Translations under genes and position numbers: made by a program | The notes under the pieces: generated by a model | Database searches by the model: none | What the model was told of the DNA's origin: nothing | The model's input: only the letters and a program-made list of their open reading frames with translations | Source of the DNA: Pseudoruegeria sp. SK021 | Lineage (GTDB): Bacteria; Pseudomonadota; Alphaproteobacteria; Rhodobacterales; Rhodobacteraceae | Reading direction: 5' to 3' | NCBI RefSeq assembly: GCF_002119405.1 | Contig: NZ_MTBG01000016.1 | Location: forward strand, 1 to 64,000 | Length of the DNA stretch: 64,000 bases | Shown here: positions 42,141 through 52,492 of the stretch, one piece after another | Layout: every line of letters begins with the position of its first letter | How positions within the stretch are numbered: position 1 is the first letter of the stretch

Positions 42141-43583
42141 TTAGCTGCGTGCGGGCGGAAAAATCTGGGCGGACGTGTGTCCGCGCCAGTTGCGTTCGGT
42201 GTAGCTGTGTAAAAGCGTGTCAAATATACGCGCCATCTGGCCGACTGGATCGTCGGGCAGGGCGGCCACCGGGGCGAAATCCGTGACCGAGGCTGCGCCA
42301 TTGACCCAGACGTGGCGCGCACGTTGGCCCGGCGGCATCAGAAACAGCGCTTCCAGCGGATCGAAGACCGGCTGGACCTCTGGTGCGGCCATATCCCATA
42401 CGACGATATCACTTCTGTGGCCTGCCGCTAACCGTCCGATATCAGGCCGCCCGATGGCATCAGCGGCGCCAATCGTGGCGGCATGATACAAATCGGCGGG
42501 GTTGCATTCGGCCTTGCCGTCGATCCGGCCCATCGCCAAGCCCATCTGAAGGTTCATCAGCATGTTTGGTGGTGCCGTGTCGGTGCCGAGGCCGATGGCA
42601 ATGCCGCGGTCTTTGAAAGCTCCGAACGATTGAAGTCGGCCACCGCCCCGTCCCATCACAAGGGGACAATGCACCACCACGGCCCCGCTGTCTGCCAGAA
42701 GATCGATATCGGCGCGCGTGAGATCTGGGTCGGCCTCGGGCCCACCTAGCGTGACCGCATGCGGCAGCAGTGCCTTGGGGCCGAGTGCGCCCAAATGCGC
42801 CAGATGCGCGATGGAGGACCGTCCGGATCGCGCCCAGATGATGTTCGCTTCGTGCAATGACTGGCAACAGTGCAGACGGAACGGCACGTCAAGGTCATTG
42901 GCGGCATCAACGGTGCGGCGGATCAGGTCGTCAGAGCAGGTGTCGATGGTCGAGGGAACCAACAAGCCCGAGATCAGCGGACCGAAGTCTTGGCAGTCGC
43001 GAATGAATGAGATGGCATCTTCCAAGCCGTGACGGCCCAAATCGTCCCGGGCGTACTGGCCAAAATCGCCGGTTCGCTCGACCACGTTGACAGAGCTTCG
43101 GAAACTGGGACCTAGGCAAAGCCGCAGGCCGATGTCTTGGCCGATCTGGGCGATGCTCTGAAACTCTTCGCCGCTTTCGGCCCAGTCCCGGAAAAGAAGT
43201 GAGGTGACCGGCAGGGCCGTCGTGATGCCCGAGGTCAGCAGTTGGGAGAAAACGATCCTGACCGAGGTTTCCCGGTCAACGGCGCTGAGAACGGTGGCGC
43301 GGTTGTTCTCGGCATAGTCCCGGCTCCATGCGGTGTCTCTTGGGTCGCGGGGAGCGCCGACGCCGAGGACGGTCGTGTCAACATCGGCGAGGGCATTCAA
43401 ATCGACAAATCCCGGTGCGATCAACGCGCGTCCGCAATCGGTCGTCTTGTCTGCCGGACGATTGCTTTGCGGACCCACACGCAAGATGGTGTCGCCCTCG
43501 AACAGGACCTCGCCGTTGCGGATTAGACTGTGGGTGTTGCTGGTGCCATCCAGCACCCAAGAGGCGGTCAATTTTTCGATCAT
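42141..43583 (-). CDS. Amidohydrolase-like protein with an altered metal site
   Basis: A 480-residue protein of the chlorohydrolase/guanine-deaminase-like amidohydrolase group. The usual HxH after the first strand is replaced: IAPGFVDLNALADVDTTVLG near residue 55 has no histidines. Other ligand positions remain partly in place: FRLHCCQSLHEANIIW near residue 230, VVHCPLVMGRGG near residue 300 and AIGLGTDTAPPNMLMNLQMG near residue 325. It may bind one metal or use a different site, or have become non-catalytic. It is first in the Opp-type operon, downstream of an AT-rich regulatory region. Confidence 0.82.
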   Translation of the reverse strand: MIEKLTASWVLDGTSNTHSLIRNGEVLFEGDTILRVGPQSNRPADKTTDCGRALIAPGFVDLNALADVDTTVLGVGAPRDPRDTAWSRDYAENNRATVLSAVDRETSVRIVFSQLLTSGITTALPVTSLLFRDWAESGEEFQSIAQIGQDIGLRLCLGPSFRSSVNVVERTGDFGQYARDDLGRHGLEDAISFIRDCQDFGPLISGLLVPSTIDTCSDDLIRRTVDAANDLDVPFRLHCCQSLHEANIIWARSGRSSIAHLAHLGALGPKALLPHAVTLGGPEADPDLTRADIDLLADSGAVVVHCPLVMGRGGGRLQSFGAFKDRGIAIGLGTDTAPPNMLMNLQMGLAMGRIDGKAECNPADLYHAATIGAADAIGRPDIGRLAAGHRSDIVVWDMAAPEVQPVFDPLEALFLMPPGQRARHVWVNGAASVTDFAPVAALPDDPVGQMARIFDTLLHSYTERNWRGHTSAQIFPPARS

Positions 43584-43850
43584 GGATTCTCTCGACTTGC
43601 GTAACCCGAACTGTTCGAGAACTTTCGGTTCGCGGCAAGAAAATTTTTTGCTTTGTAATAAAAAAAAGAAAACGAAAGTTGATGTGAAGAAAATAAGACA
43701 TCGAAATGACGGAGTGTTGAGTGAATTAACTCATAAAATAAATCACGTTTATAAGTCTTTATGTTCGCTATGCCTAATTTTTGTACAAACTTATCTTACC
43801 GCTATGTACTTTTGTGACAGAATAAAGCGAAAGCAGAAAGCTGTGCTTTC
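43584..43850. promoter_or_regulatory. AT-rich control region upstream of the Opp-type operon
   Basis: This 267-base gap is strikingly richer in A and T than its surroundings. It contains the perfect inverted pair AACTTTCG (43620-43627) and CGAAAGTT (43673-43680) with 45 bases between, and another CGAAAG at 43828-43833. TTTCG/CGAAA half-sites are typical of DeoR-family operators, and a DeoR gene lies 2 kb away. The spacing, about five helical turns, would allow looping. I see no gene here. Confidence 0.45.
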
Positions 43851-44672
43851 TCACCACAGCGCGTCGGGGCCAGTCTTGCTGACCGCTAACGCGCCGGCCG
43901 CCGCGCCGGCGCGAAGTTGGGCATCCACACTGCATCCAAGGGCGATGGCTGCTGTGATTGCCCCGACCGTTGCATCCCCTGCGCCGGTGGGATCAATTGC
44001 GGTGCGTGGTGGCGGCGCACAGATGCGGGTTTCGCCGTCCTGCCAGTGCAGTAGTCCGCGCACGCCGCGTTTGAGAAGCAGGCGTGGGGCAACAGTGGTC
44101 AGGCAGGCGATGATCCGGGCCTCATCTGTTTCGCCGGTTAAAAGCTGCGCCTCGTCCAAGCTGGGCGCAAACACATCAATCCCGGCGAACTGTGGCAGGG
44201 CTGACGGGCCGGGGGCGGCGAAGGCCTCGCTGGTATCGGCAATTAAAAGGCCCGGTGCCGCTGCGCGCATCTGGGGAAGAAGGTGAAGCGGGAGGGGGCA
44301 TAACAGGCAGGTCTCGGCGCCCGGTGGCAATGGCGGCGCCAATGCCGCCGTGCGGTCCCACCATTCCGGCGACCGGGCGGCGCTATCCTGGCGGGCTTCG
44401 TTCTGACCATAGACGACCCGTGTGCGTCTGGACGGCCCGGCCCGCCGTTCGACCGCGGACACGTCAAGACCTTGGGCGGACAACCGGTCGAGCCAAGCAT
44501 CGGGAAAGTCGTCCCCGATGGCGATACACAGCCGGGGCGTGACCCCAAGGCGCACCGCAGAAAGCGCCGCGTAAATGGCCCCTCCGCCGATGCTTTCGTG
44601 GCGGCTTCCGTCGGCTGTCTCGACGTCATCAATCGAGGCGTAGCCGACAATGTCGACGGAGGGGCGGGTCAT
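43851..44672 (-). CDS. PfkB-family carbohydrate kinase (second of two)
   Basis: A 273-residue ribokinase-fold protein, shorter than the first copy (317). The signature with the catalytic aspartate is in TAIDPTGAGDATVGAITAAI near residue 228. The start MTRPSVDIVGYASIDDVETA and SIGGGAIYAALSAVRLG near residue 28 form the sugar-binding region. It lies 4 bases after the second SIS gene and repeats the SIS-kinase pairing. The two kinases are clearly diverged, so they are not a recent duplication. Confidence 0.87.
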   Translation of the reverse strand: MTRPSVDIVGYASIDDVETADGSRHESIGGGAIYAALSAVRLGVTPRLCIAIGDDFPDAWLDRLSAQGLDVSAVERRAGPSRRTRVVYGQNEARQDSAARSPEWWDRTAALAPPLPPGAETCLLCPLPLHLLPQMRAAAPGLLIADTSEAFAAPGPSALPQFAGIDVFAPSLDEAQLLTGETDEARIIACLTTVAPRLLLKRGVRGLLHWQDGETRICAPPPRTAIDPTGAGDATVGAITAAIALGCSVDAQLRAGAAAGALAVSKTGPDALW

Positions 44673-44676
44673 AACG

Positions 44677-45771
44677 CTATTCTCCGGTGCCGAGCAACGA
44701 TCTGCGGGTCAGCAGGCGCGACACGGTGAACTTATCGACATCGTCTTTCAGATGCAGTCGGCGGTCGGGGTCGGTGCCATTGGTGCGACCCAAGTGATAC
44801 GCCAGTAATTGCAGCGCGATGGCCTGAGTGACAGGCAGTGCAGCGCTGCCGCCGGGTGTTTGGATGCGGTGTGTTGCAGCGGGTACCGGCGTGTCAGAGC
44901 TTTCGATCGCCACGGTGATGACGCCCAGCCGCGCCAATGCGTCGGCGGCAGAATTGGCAAACTCGGCCGCGCGGGCGGAATGCGGTAGTAAAACGACCAT
45001 TTCGCCGCGATCGAGCGACCAGTACTGCCGGTGCGCAAACTCTTCCAACTCGTCACTCCAAGAGTGGACGGTGGTTACTTCAACCATTTTCGCGGCACCG
45101 TAATCGGCGGTTGCCACCGCATGTCCCGTGCCAAGGAACCGTATTCCGGCTAGGGATTCTCCATCTTGATCGGCGATCGCTGCGGTCTGAGCGGTGGTGG
45201 TGCGGATAAAGTCCGGCAGGTCTGGCAAGGCGCTGGATAGGGCGGCGGGCAAGGGCGCGTTGTCGCAGAGCATCGACAGGGCCAGTACGGTCGCCGTGTA
45301 GCTGGACGTGCCGCAGAGGAACTTGCCAATATCGTCAATGCCCAGCTGAAGGCGCGGAAGGCCCAAGGCGCCGACGCGTCCGCCATCGCGATTGGTCAGC
45401 AGGGCGGCAATCGGGCCGACTTCCAGCGCAGCTTCGGCCGATTGCAGGCTGCGATCCACCCCGCCTGACATGGTGATGCCGAGGGCACGGTCGTTCTGTG
45501 TCAGGGTCGGCGCGACGGTCAGCAGGAAATCCATGCTGGCCGAGGCATATGTTCGGCATCCGCCCATCGTCTGGCCGGGCAGGGCCGCACGGGCCGCGAA
45601 CCATCCGTCGCCGCTGCCATAGGCATGGACGGCGCCGTTCCCCTTTGGGTGCAGATGGGCGCGGGCAAATTGGGTGAGTTCGTCTTGGCGGGCCAGAAGA
45701 TCGGCCAGAAGATCGGGCTGCCGGACAATATCGTCAAGCATCGGCGTTGCAGCCGGAGTATCCAGAGGCAT
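44677..45771 (-). CDS. SIS-domain sugar isomerase or deglycase (second of two)
   Basis: A 364-residue two-SIS-domain protein. It has AVHAYGSGDGWFAARAALPG near residue 48, ALGITMSGGVDRSLQSAEAA near residue 95 and IRFLGTGHAVATADYGAAKM near residue 215, with ELEEFAHRQYWSLDRG near residue 242. The first SIS phosphate-binding loop is less canonical (SGGVD rather than SNSG) than in copy one. The start at 45771 gives the family-like length; a longer frame extends 34 codons. The kinase follows after 4 bases. Confidence 0.83.
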   Translation of the reverse strand: MPLDTPAATPMLDDIVRQPDLLADLLARQDELTQFARAHLHPKGNGAVHAYGSGDGWFAARAALPGQTMGGCRTYASASMDFLLTVAPTLTQNDRALGITMSGGVDRSLQSAEAALEVGPIAALLTNRDGGRVGALGLPRLQLGIDDIGKFLCGTSSYTATVLALSMLCDNAPLPAALSSALPDLPDFIRTTTAQTAAIADQDGESLAGIRFLGTGHAVATADYGAAKMVEVTTVHSWSDELEEFAHRQYWSLDRGEMVVLLPHSARAAEFANSAADALARLGVITVAIESSDTPVPAATHRIQTPGGSAALPVTQAIALQLLAYHLGRTNGTDPDRRLHLKDDVDKFTVSRLLTRRSLLGTGE

Positions 45772-45889
45772 GGGGGGGTCCTTTGCCGGAGAGTGTATTT
45801 CGGGCTGAATTTCAGAGCGGCACGCCCGAGGTCCAGCGCCGTCATATTGTCGGGCAATGACCTGCCGTGGCAAGAAAAGTCTCGATAAG

Positions 45890-45908
45890 AAATTTCTTTC
45901 GAAAATTT
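45890..45908. promoter_or_regulatory. Inverted repeat with TTTCGAA core upstream of the SIS-PfkB pair
   Basis: AAATTT (45890-45895) and AAATTT (45903-45908) are perfect inverted arms flanking a TTTCG-containing centre, in the gap between the second SIS gene and the DeoR gene. The TTTCG core recalls DeoR-family sites and the CGAAAG boxes at 43.6-43.8 kb. Confidence 0.4.
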
Positions 45909-45924
45909 ACTATTAGCAGAGCTA

Positions 45925-46698
45925 TTATGCCAATACCACTTCCAGTCCGGCGGCGCGCAACTCTTTGACCGCGGCTGGAGATGCGCCTTGGTCGGTGATC
46001 AGAAGATCTACTTGGTCAAGGTCGGCAATCTTTGCGGTGGCCACGTGCTTGAGTTTGGAATGATCGGCTAGCATCACCACACGGCTCGCAGCTGCCATCA
46101 TCTTTTGTTTGATCTCGGCTTCGTGCCAGTTGCTGTTGGTAAAACCTTTAACGGTATCCACCCCCGCGCAGCTGATGAAAGCAACGTCCGCGTTGACCCG
46201 ATCCAGAAGCAGCGTTCCGAACGGCGACACCAACGAATTCAGCTTGGGGCGCACTGTGCCGCCGGTGACAATCACCGTAATATTTGGGCGCGGAGACAGT
46301 TCTATTGCCACATTAAGCGAATTTGTGACCACTGCGAGGTCCGTCAGCTTGTCAGGAATAAGGCCCGCAAGGGCTGCGATGGTCGAACCTGTATCCATAA
46401 GGATGGTTTCACCGTCGCGGATCATGTCGGCGGCGATGGCAGCAATCGCCGTCTTCTCAGCCCCGCGCAACGACGCATTCAGATCGACCGGGCGTTCATA
46501 TCTGCTTGGTCGCATCGCAATCGCACCGCCGCGTACTCGGCGCAAAATCTGGGATTTTTCCAATATAAGTAGGTCGGCGCGCACGGTCACCGTCGAGACA
46601 CCCAGCGTTTCGCTGAGGTTGATGACGTCCACCCGCCCATCCGTGCCCAGCATTTCTACGATCTGGCGGTGTCTTGTTATTGCTTTCAAAGTGGACAT
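45925..46698 (-). CDS. DeoR-family transcriptional regulator
   Basis: A 257-residue DeoR/GlpR-type regulator. The HTH is HRQIVEMLGTDGRVDVINLS, then ETLGVSTVTVRADLLILEKS at about residues 10-48. The C-terminal sugar-phosphate sensor domain has ILMDTGSTIAALAGLI near residue 98 and VIVTGGTVRPKLNSLVSPFG near residue 140, with NSNWHEAEIKQKMMAAASRV near residue 187. Effectors of this family are phosphorylated sugars, which fits products of the neighbouring PfkB kinases. It is between the SIS-PfkB pair and the divergent BtpA-like gene and probably controls the whole right half of the island. Confidence 0.9.
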   Translation of the reverse strand: MSTLKAITRHRQIVEMLGTDGRVDVINLSETLGVSTVTVRADLLILEKSQILRRVRGGAIAMRPSRYERPVDLNASLRGAEKTAIAAIAADMIRDGETILMDTGSTIAALAGLIPDKLTDLAVVTNSLNVAIELSPRPNITVIVTGGTVRPKLNSLVSPFGTLLLDRVNADVAFISCAGVDTVKGFTNSNWHEAEIKQKMMAAASRVVMLADHSKLKHVATAKIADLDQVDLLITDQGASPAAVKELRAAGLEVVLA

Positions 46699-46811
46699 TG
46701 AAAAAACCTTTTAGGGATTGACTCAAGAGCGATCGATGTCAGGTTAACGGATAGTCGCGCACCGTACATCATTCATTTTCGGCGCGCCCTTTCACCCTGA
46801 TCGAGGTTTTA

Positions 46812-47600
46812 ATGTCGTCTACTTGTGTTCCCGCCCGTCTTCCGTCCGTTGTGGCCGCGTTGCAATTTCCGCCATTCCGTGGCCCGGACGTGATGCCCAT
46901 GTCATGGTATGAGGATTACCTGCTGACGAATGCCGAAGCCTTTGTGACCGGCGGGATTACCGCGATCAAGATTCAGGACGAAACCCGGCAGGAAGGATCC
47001 GCCAGCGCGCAGACGATCGCGCGGATGTCGGCGCTGGGGCGCGTGTTCAAGCAGGCGCACCCGGATGTTATGCTGGGCATAATCGTTCAGGCGCATGACG
47101 CCGTCGCGCCGTTGTGCATCGCCGATGCTTGTGGCGCGGATTTCGTGCGTCTCAAGGTTTTCGTCGGGACGTCGGTGAACGCGGAAGGAACCCGCAATGC
47201 GTTGTCCGTACAAGCTGAGGCCTGCCGGGAAGATCTGAACCGCCGTGACATTGCCATCATGGCCGACGTTCATGACCGCACCTCGGTCGCGCTGAGCCGA
47301 GTGAATGACGCGACCGCGGCTGGATGGGCGCAGGGGATGGGCGCAGATGCTATTGTCCTGACCGGCGACTCGTTTGACGACAGCTGCGCCAAGATCGCCG
47401 CTGTCCGTCAGGCCGGGGTGAAGCGCCCATTGTATATTGGCGGCGGCATCAACGGTGACAACGCCAAGCGCGCGCTGGAAATTGCCGACGGCATCGTGGT
47501 CAGTACATCGCTGATGCGGAAGGATGCGGCTGACTCAGATCTTCTGCGCTGGGATGTGGATGCCGTGCGTCAATTGATGCACGGTCTTTCAGCCGAGTAA
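46812..47600 (+). CDS. BtpA/SgcQ-family TIM-barrel protein
   Basis: A 262-residue protein of the BtpA family, a predicted phosphate-binding TIM barrel. It has VVAALQFPPFRGPDVMPMSW near the start, FVTGGITAIKIQDETRQEG near residue 43, DFVRLKVFVGTSVNAEGT near residue 113 and the C-terminal phosphate-binding PLYIGGGINGDNAKRALEIA. Named relatives are BtpA (photosystem I biogenesis) and SgcQ (sugar operon of E. coli). Beside a DeoR gene, a sugar-metabolic role like SgcQ is more plausible. It is divergent from deoR and followed by a strong hairpin. Confidence 0.82.
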   Translation: MSSTCVPARLPSVVAALQFPPFRGPDVMPMSWYEDYLLTNAEAFVTGGITAIKIQDETRQEGSASAQTIARMSALGRVFKQAHPDVMLGIIVQAHDAVAPLCIADACGADFVRLKVFVGTSVNAEGTRNALSVQAEACREDLNRRDIAIMADVHDRTSVALSRVNDATAAGWAQGMGADAIVLTGDSFDDSCAKIAAVRQAGVKRPLYIGGGINGDNAKRALEIADGIVVSTSLMRKDAADSDLLRWDVDAVRQLMHGLSAE

Positions 47601-47610
47601 GCGACATTGT

Positions 47611-47642
47611 CAGGGTGGCGACCAACGAAGTGTCGCGCCCTG
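47611..47642 (+). terminator. Imperfect hairpin after the BtpA-like gene
   Basis: CAGGG..GCGAC pairs with GTCGC.CCCTG with small bulges, 10 bases after the stop. No T run. Probably a 3'-end structure. Confidence 0.35.
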
Positions 47643-47757
47643 ATCTGATCGAAAAGGCCGAAGTGTCAGTAACTTAGTGCCGTCATCCGGCGCTTTGTTT
47701 GCGTGTCGGGTTGATTGCAATGTCGCGACCTTATGAGGCCTCAATCCAGCCTTACGC

Positions 47758-47786
47758 AGCGACGCGCACGGGTCTTGCGCGTCGCT
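47758..47786 (+). terminator. Terminator between the BtpA-like gene and gyrB
   Basis: AGCGACGCGC-acgggtctt-GCGCGTCGCT, a perfect 10-base stem followed by GATTTTGATCTG. The T stretch on the plus strand makes it a likely end for the BtpA-like transcript. It can also fold on the gyrB transcript, whose stop is 25 bases away. Confidence 0.65.
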
Positions 47787-47810
47787 GATTTTGATCTGTT
47801 CTGATAGCCC

Positions 47811-50240
<2,430 letters not shown>

Positions 50241-50307
50241 TCATAAGATCGTCATTTTATAGGCCAAGGCGGCGGGAATGTCACGCGGTCGGCGGCAGAA
50301 ATCGGCG

Positions 50308-50928
50308 TCACGTGAAGGGGATGATGCAGCCGACCAAAAGCATGAGGATCCCGGCCACCTGATTGGTCCGCCGGAAGGCACGCGGCGTGGTCAGAAAACG
50401 CCGGATCTTGTGAATGAACGCGGCAAAAATTAGGTTGCCGATCAGTGGAACTGCGATTGAAATCAGGACGATAGCGGTAATGTCTTGGACAGTGACCCGG
50501 GTGAGGTCAAAAAAGCCCGGCAAGATCCCCATGTAAAACAGGATCGCCTTCGGGTTGGCGAGGATGACGACGACCCCCGCCAGAAACCCGGCCAGCATTC
50601 CCGGTTGAGTCAGGCGGCTATCGGCTGAGATGCGCCGATCCGCATGGCGTAGCAAGTTGAGGCCCATGAACCAAAACATCGCGGCCCCGGCAAAGCGCAG
50701 TAAGGTCATGAAACCATTGAATTCTGATACGATCCACGACACGCCGAGGATTGCCAGAAGCGGCCAGAGCGCATCGCCGATCACAACCCCCAAGGCCAGC
50801 GGCCATGCCGCATGAAAGCCGCCGGACATGCCGCGCGTGATCAAGGCCAGCCAGACCGGGCCGGGGGTCAGAAATAGGACAAACAGGCCCGCAGCATAAA
50901 GCCCGAGATCGGCAAATGTGACCGTCAT
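50308..50928 (-). CDS. LysE-family amino acid exporter
   Basis: A 206-residue membrane protein with about six helices of the LysE/RhtB family. It has GLYAAGLFVLFLTPGPVWLA near residue 7, LALGVVIGDALWPLLAILGV near residue 43, FMGLNLLRHADRRI near residue 87, and VVILANPKAILFYMGILPGF near residue 118. It exports amino acids or related small metabolites. It lies between gyrB and an aldolase on the same strand. Short 11-base repeats lie 53-103 bases upstream. Confidence 0.9.
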   Translation of the reverse strand: MTVTFADLGLYAAGLFVLFLTPGPVWLALITRGMSGGFHAAWPLALGVVIGDALWPLLAILGVSWIVSEFNGFMTLLRFAGAAMFWFMGLNLLRHADRRISADSRLTQPGMLAGFLAGVVVILANPKAILFYMGILPGFFDLTRVTVQDITAIVLISIAVPLIGNLIFAAFIHKIRRFLTTPRAFRRTNQVAGILMLLVGCIIPFT

Positions 50929-50980
50929 TCGGGCTTACCTAAATCACTTTGGAGCCACGCCTGAAGGTGAGACAAACAGC

Positions 50981-51031
50981 GTCGGAACTCTGTCGGACTT
51001 TTATCGGACTTTCGTCGGACCAAGTGTCGGG
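50981..51031. repeat. 11-base tandem repeats (GTCGGACTTTT-like)
   Basis: Four units of 11 bases (GTCGGAACTCT, GTCGGACTTTT, ATCGGACTTTC, GTCGGACCAAG) run head to tail from 50981 to 51024. A fifth TCGGGG motif follows at one extra base. The period is close to one DNA helical turn, so the units face the same side. They lie in the gap between the aldolase and the LysE gene. Confidence 0.7.
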
Positions 51032-51046
51032 GTGAGGCCGGGCGGG

Positions 51047-51799
51047 TCAGTCTCGGCACCAGCCTTGCATCTGCGTGGCCAAGGTGCGCAGCATCAACAC
51101 ATCAACTCCGGCGATGATCCGGTTGCCCTTGGCGAAGGCCGCATCGGCGCGGTCCGGGTCCATGGCGATGGTGCCCATAGGCAAGCCAGCTTTGAGGACG
51201 GCGGCCTCCATCTTCCCGATCAGCGCTAGGAAGTCGGGGTGATCGAACTGACCGGGAATGCCCAAGGCGGTCGACAGGTCATAGGGGGCCGGAATGATGG
51301 CATCGATCCCGGGCACAGCGCAGATCGCCTCAATATTCTCGGCCGCCTCCAGCGTTTCGGCCAGCAGGATGCAGACCCCGCGCTTGGCAAAGTCCGCCGC
51401 ATAGCCGGCCATGTCTTGACCATAGCGGGCCGCGGCCATGAACGGGCCGAAACTGCGGTGGCCATTGGGCGGATAATGCATGGAGGACACCGCCCAAGCG
51501 GCATCTTCTGCGGTCCGGATCAGCGGAAAGACCAGTCCTTCGGCCCCCAGATCGAGGGCGCGTTTGACATGGGCGTCGTCCAATTTGGTGATCCGCACCA
51601 GCGGCGCGCAATCGGTGCCCGCCGTGGCCGCGATCATGGCATGCAGCGCGCCATAGTCGATTGCGCCGTGCTCCAGATCCAGCATGACGCAATCGGCGCC
51701 GCCGGCGGCCACGGCCTGAACCACGGTCGCCGAAGGAATGGCGACCATCATCATGCTCAGACGATCGGTGGTGGTGTGCAATTTATCCTTAAAGATCAT
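51047..51799 (-). CDS. HpcH/HpaI-family aldolase
   Basis: A 250-residue class II pyruvate aldolase-like barrel. The metal and substrate block is CVMLDLEHGAIDYGALHAMI near residue 40. APLVRITKLDDAHVKRALDL is near residue 68 with its expected arginine, and ILLAETLEAAENIEAI near residue 140 holds the metal glutamate. AIIPAPYDLSTALGIPGQ is near residue 165. Relatives cleave 4-hydroxy-2-oxo acids. It stands next to a LysE exporter, with no evident pathway partner in the window. Confidence 0.9.
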   Translation of the reverse strand: MIFKDKLHTTTDRLSMMMVAIPSATVVQAVAAGGADCVMLDLEHGAIDYGALHAMIAATAGTDCAPLVRITKLDDAHVKRALDLGAEGLVFPLIRTAEDAAWAVSSMHYPPNGHRSFGPFMAAARYGQDMAGYAADFAKRGVCILLAETLEAAENIEAICAVPGIDAIIPAPYDLSTALGIPGQFDHPDFLALIGKMEAAVLKAGLPMGTIAMDPDRADAAFAKGNRIIAGVDVLMLRTLATQMQGWCRD

Positions 51800-51916
51800 T
51801 CTGAGGCTCCTGGCGCGGCAATCGGGAGGGGCACGCTAGGGCGCAGGTTAATTTCTGTCAATTGGCGCACCGGCTTGGACCGTGTTAGCAGGCGCAGACC
51901 CTGCGGAGGACGCCAA

Positions 51917-52135
51917 ATGCAGCCAAGTTTGAGAGCCAAGATCACCACCGTCTGCGCGGCCAAGATCGCGGCAAAGGGCGAGGGGGTCGGGGTATCGTTC
52001 TATGCGTTCTTCGCAAACCGTAACGATGATCCCGAGTTGCTGATGGAGGCTGCGGAGTGGTGGATCCGGCAGCACCGACTGGATCATTTTGAAAAGGCGG
52101 TGAAAATTCGCGCGATGGTCATGGCTGGCCTCTGA
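51917..52135 (+). CDS. Small DUF6500-like protein
   Basis: A 72-residue protein that I match to a small uncharacterised family (DUF6500-like) by MQPSLRAKITTVCAAKIAAK at the start and NRNDDPELLMEAAEWWIRQH near residue 35. The ATG at 51917 has GGAGG upstream. A much longer open frame upstream on this strand is the shadow of the aldolase gene. No function is known. Confidence 0.65.
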   Translation: MQPSLRAKITTVCAAKIAAKGEGVGVSFYAFFANRNDDPELLMEAAEWWIRQHRLDHFEKAVKIRAMVMAGL

Positions 52136-52235
52136 GATGCGGTGCCACTGAACTTGTTCTGCGCCGGGGACTGCGGTATCGCATAGGCATCGGAACGCCG
52201 GGTTCACGGCGCCGATCTCCGGAAAGTTTTTGACG

Positions 52236-52484
52236 ATGTTTTTAACCCGATTTGCGGCTTTTGAGCAGCAGTTGAAGTGGCTTGCCTTCGCATTGGGCCT
52301 GTGCAGTACAATTTGTGTGGTGCAAGGCTGGCAGTTTGGCGCGATGGTCTTCAGTCTGCCGTTTTGTTTGATTTGGATTTACTGCGCGTGGCTGCGCAAC
52401 GAGCCGCAGTTGAAATATATTAACGTGATGTTCACGCTGCTCTATGTCTATGGGATTGGGCGCTATTTGGTGCTGTACACATAA
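52236..52484 (+). CDS. Small hydrophobic membrane protein
   Basis: An 82-residue protein with two or three hydrophobic segments (WLAFALGLCSTICVVQGWQF, MVFSLPFCLIWIYCAWL, and YINVMFTLLYVYGIGRYLVL). I chose the ATG at 52236 over a TTG two codons earlier. Only a weak GGAAAG site precedes it. No family is recognised. It converges with recF, whose stop is 8 bases away. Confidence 0.55.
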   Translation: MFLTRFAAFEQQLKWLAFALGLCSTICVVQGWQFGAMVFSLPFCLIWIYCAWLRNEPQLKYINVMFTLLYVYGIGRYLVLYT

Positions 52485-52492
52485 CGCGCTGT

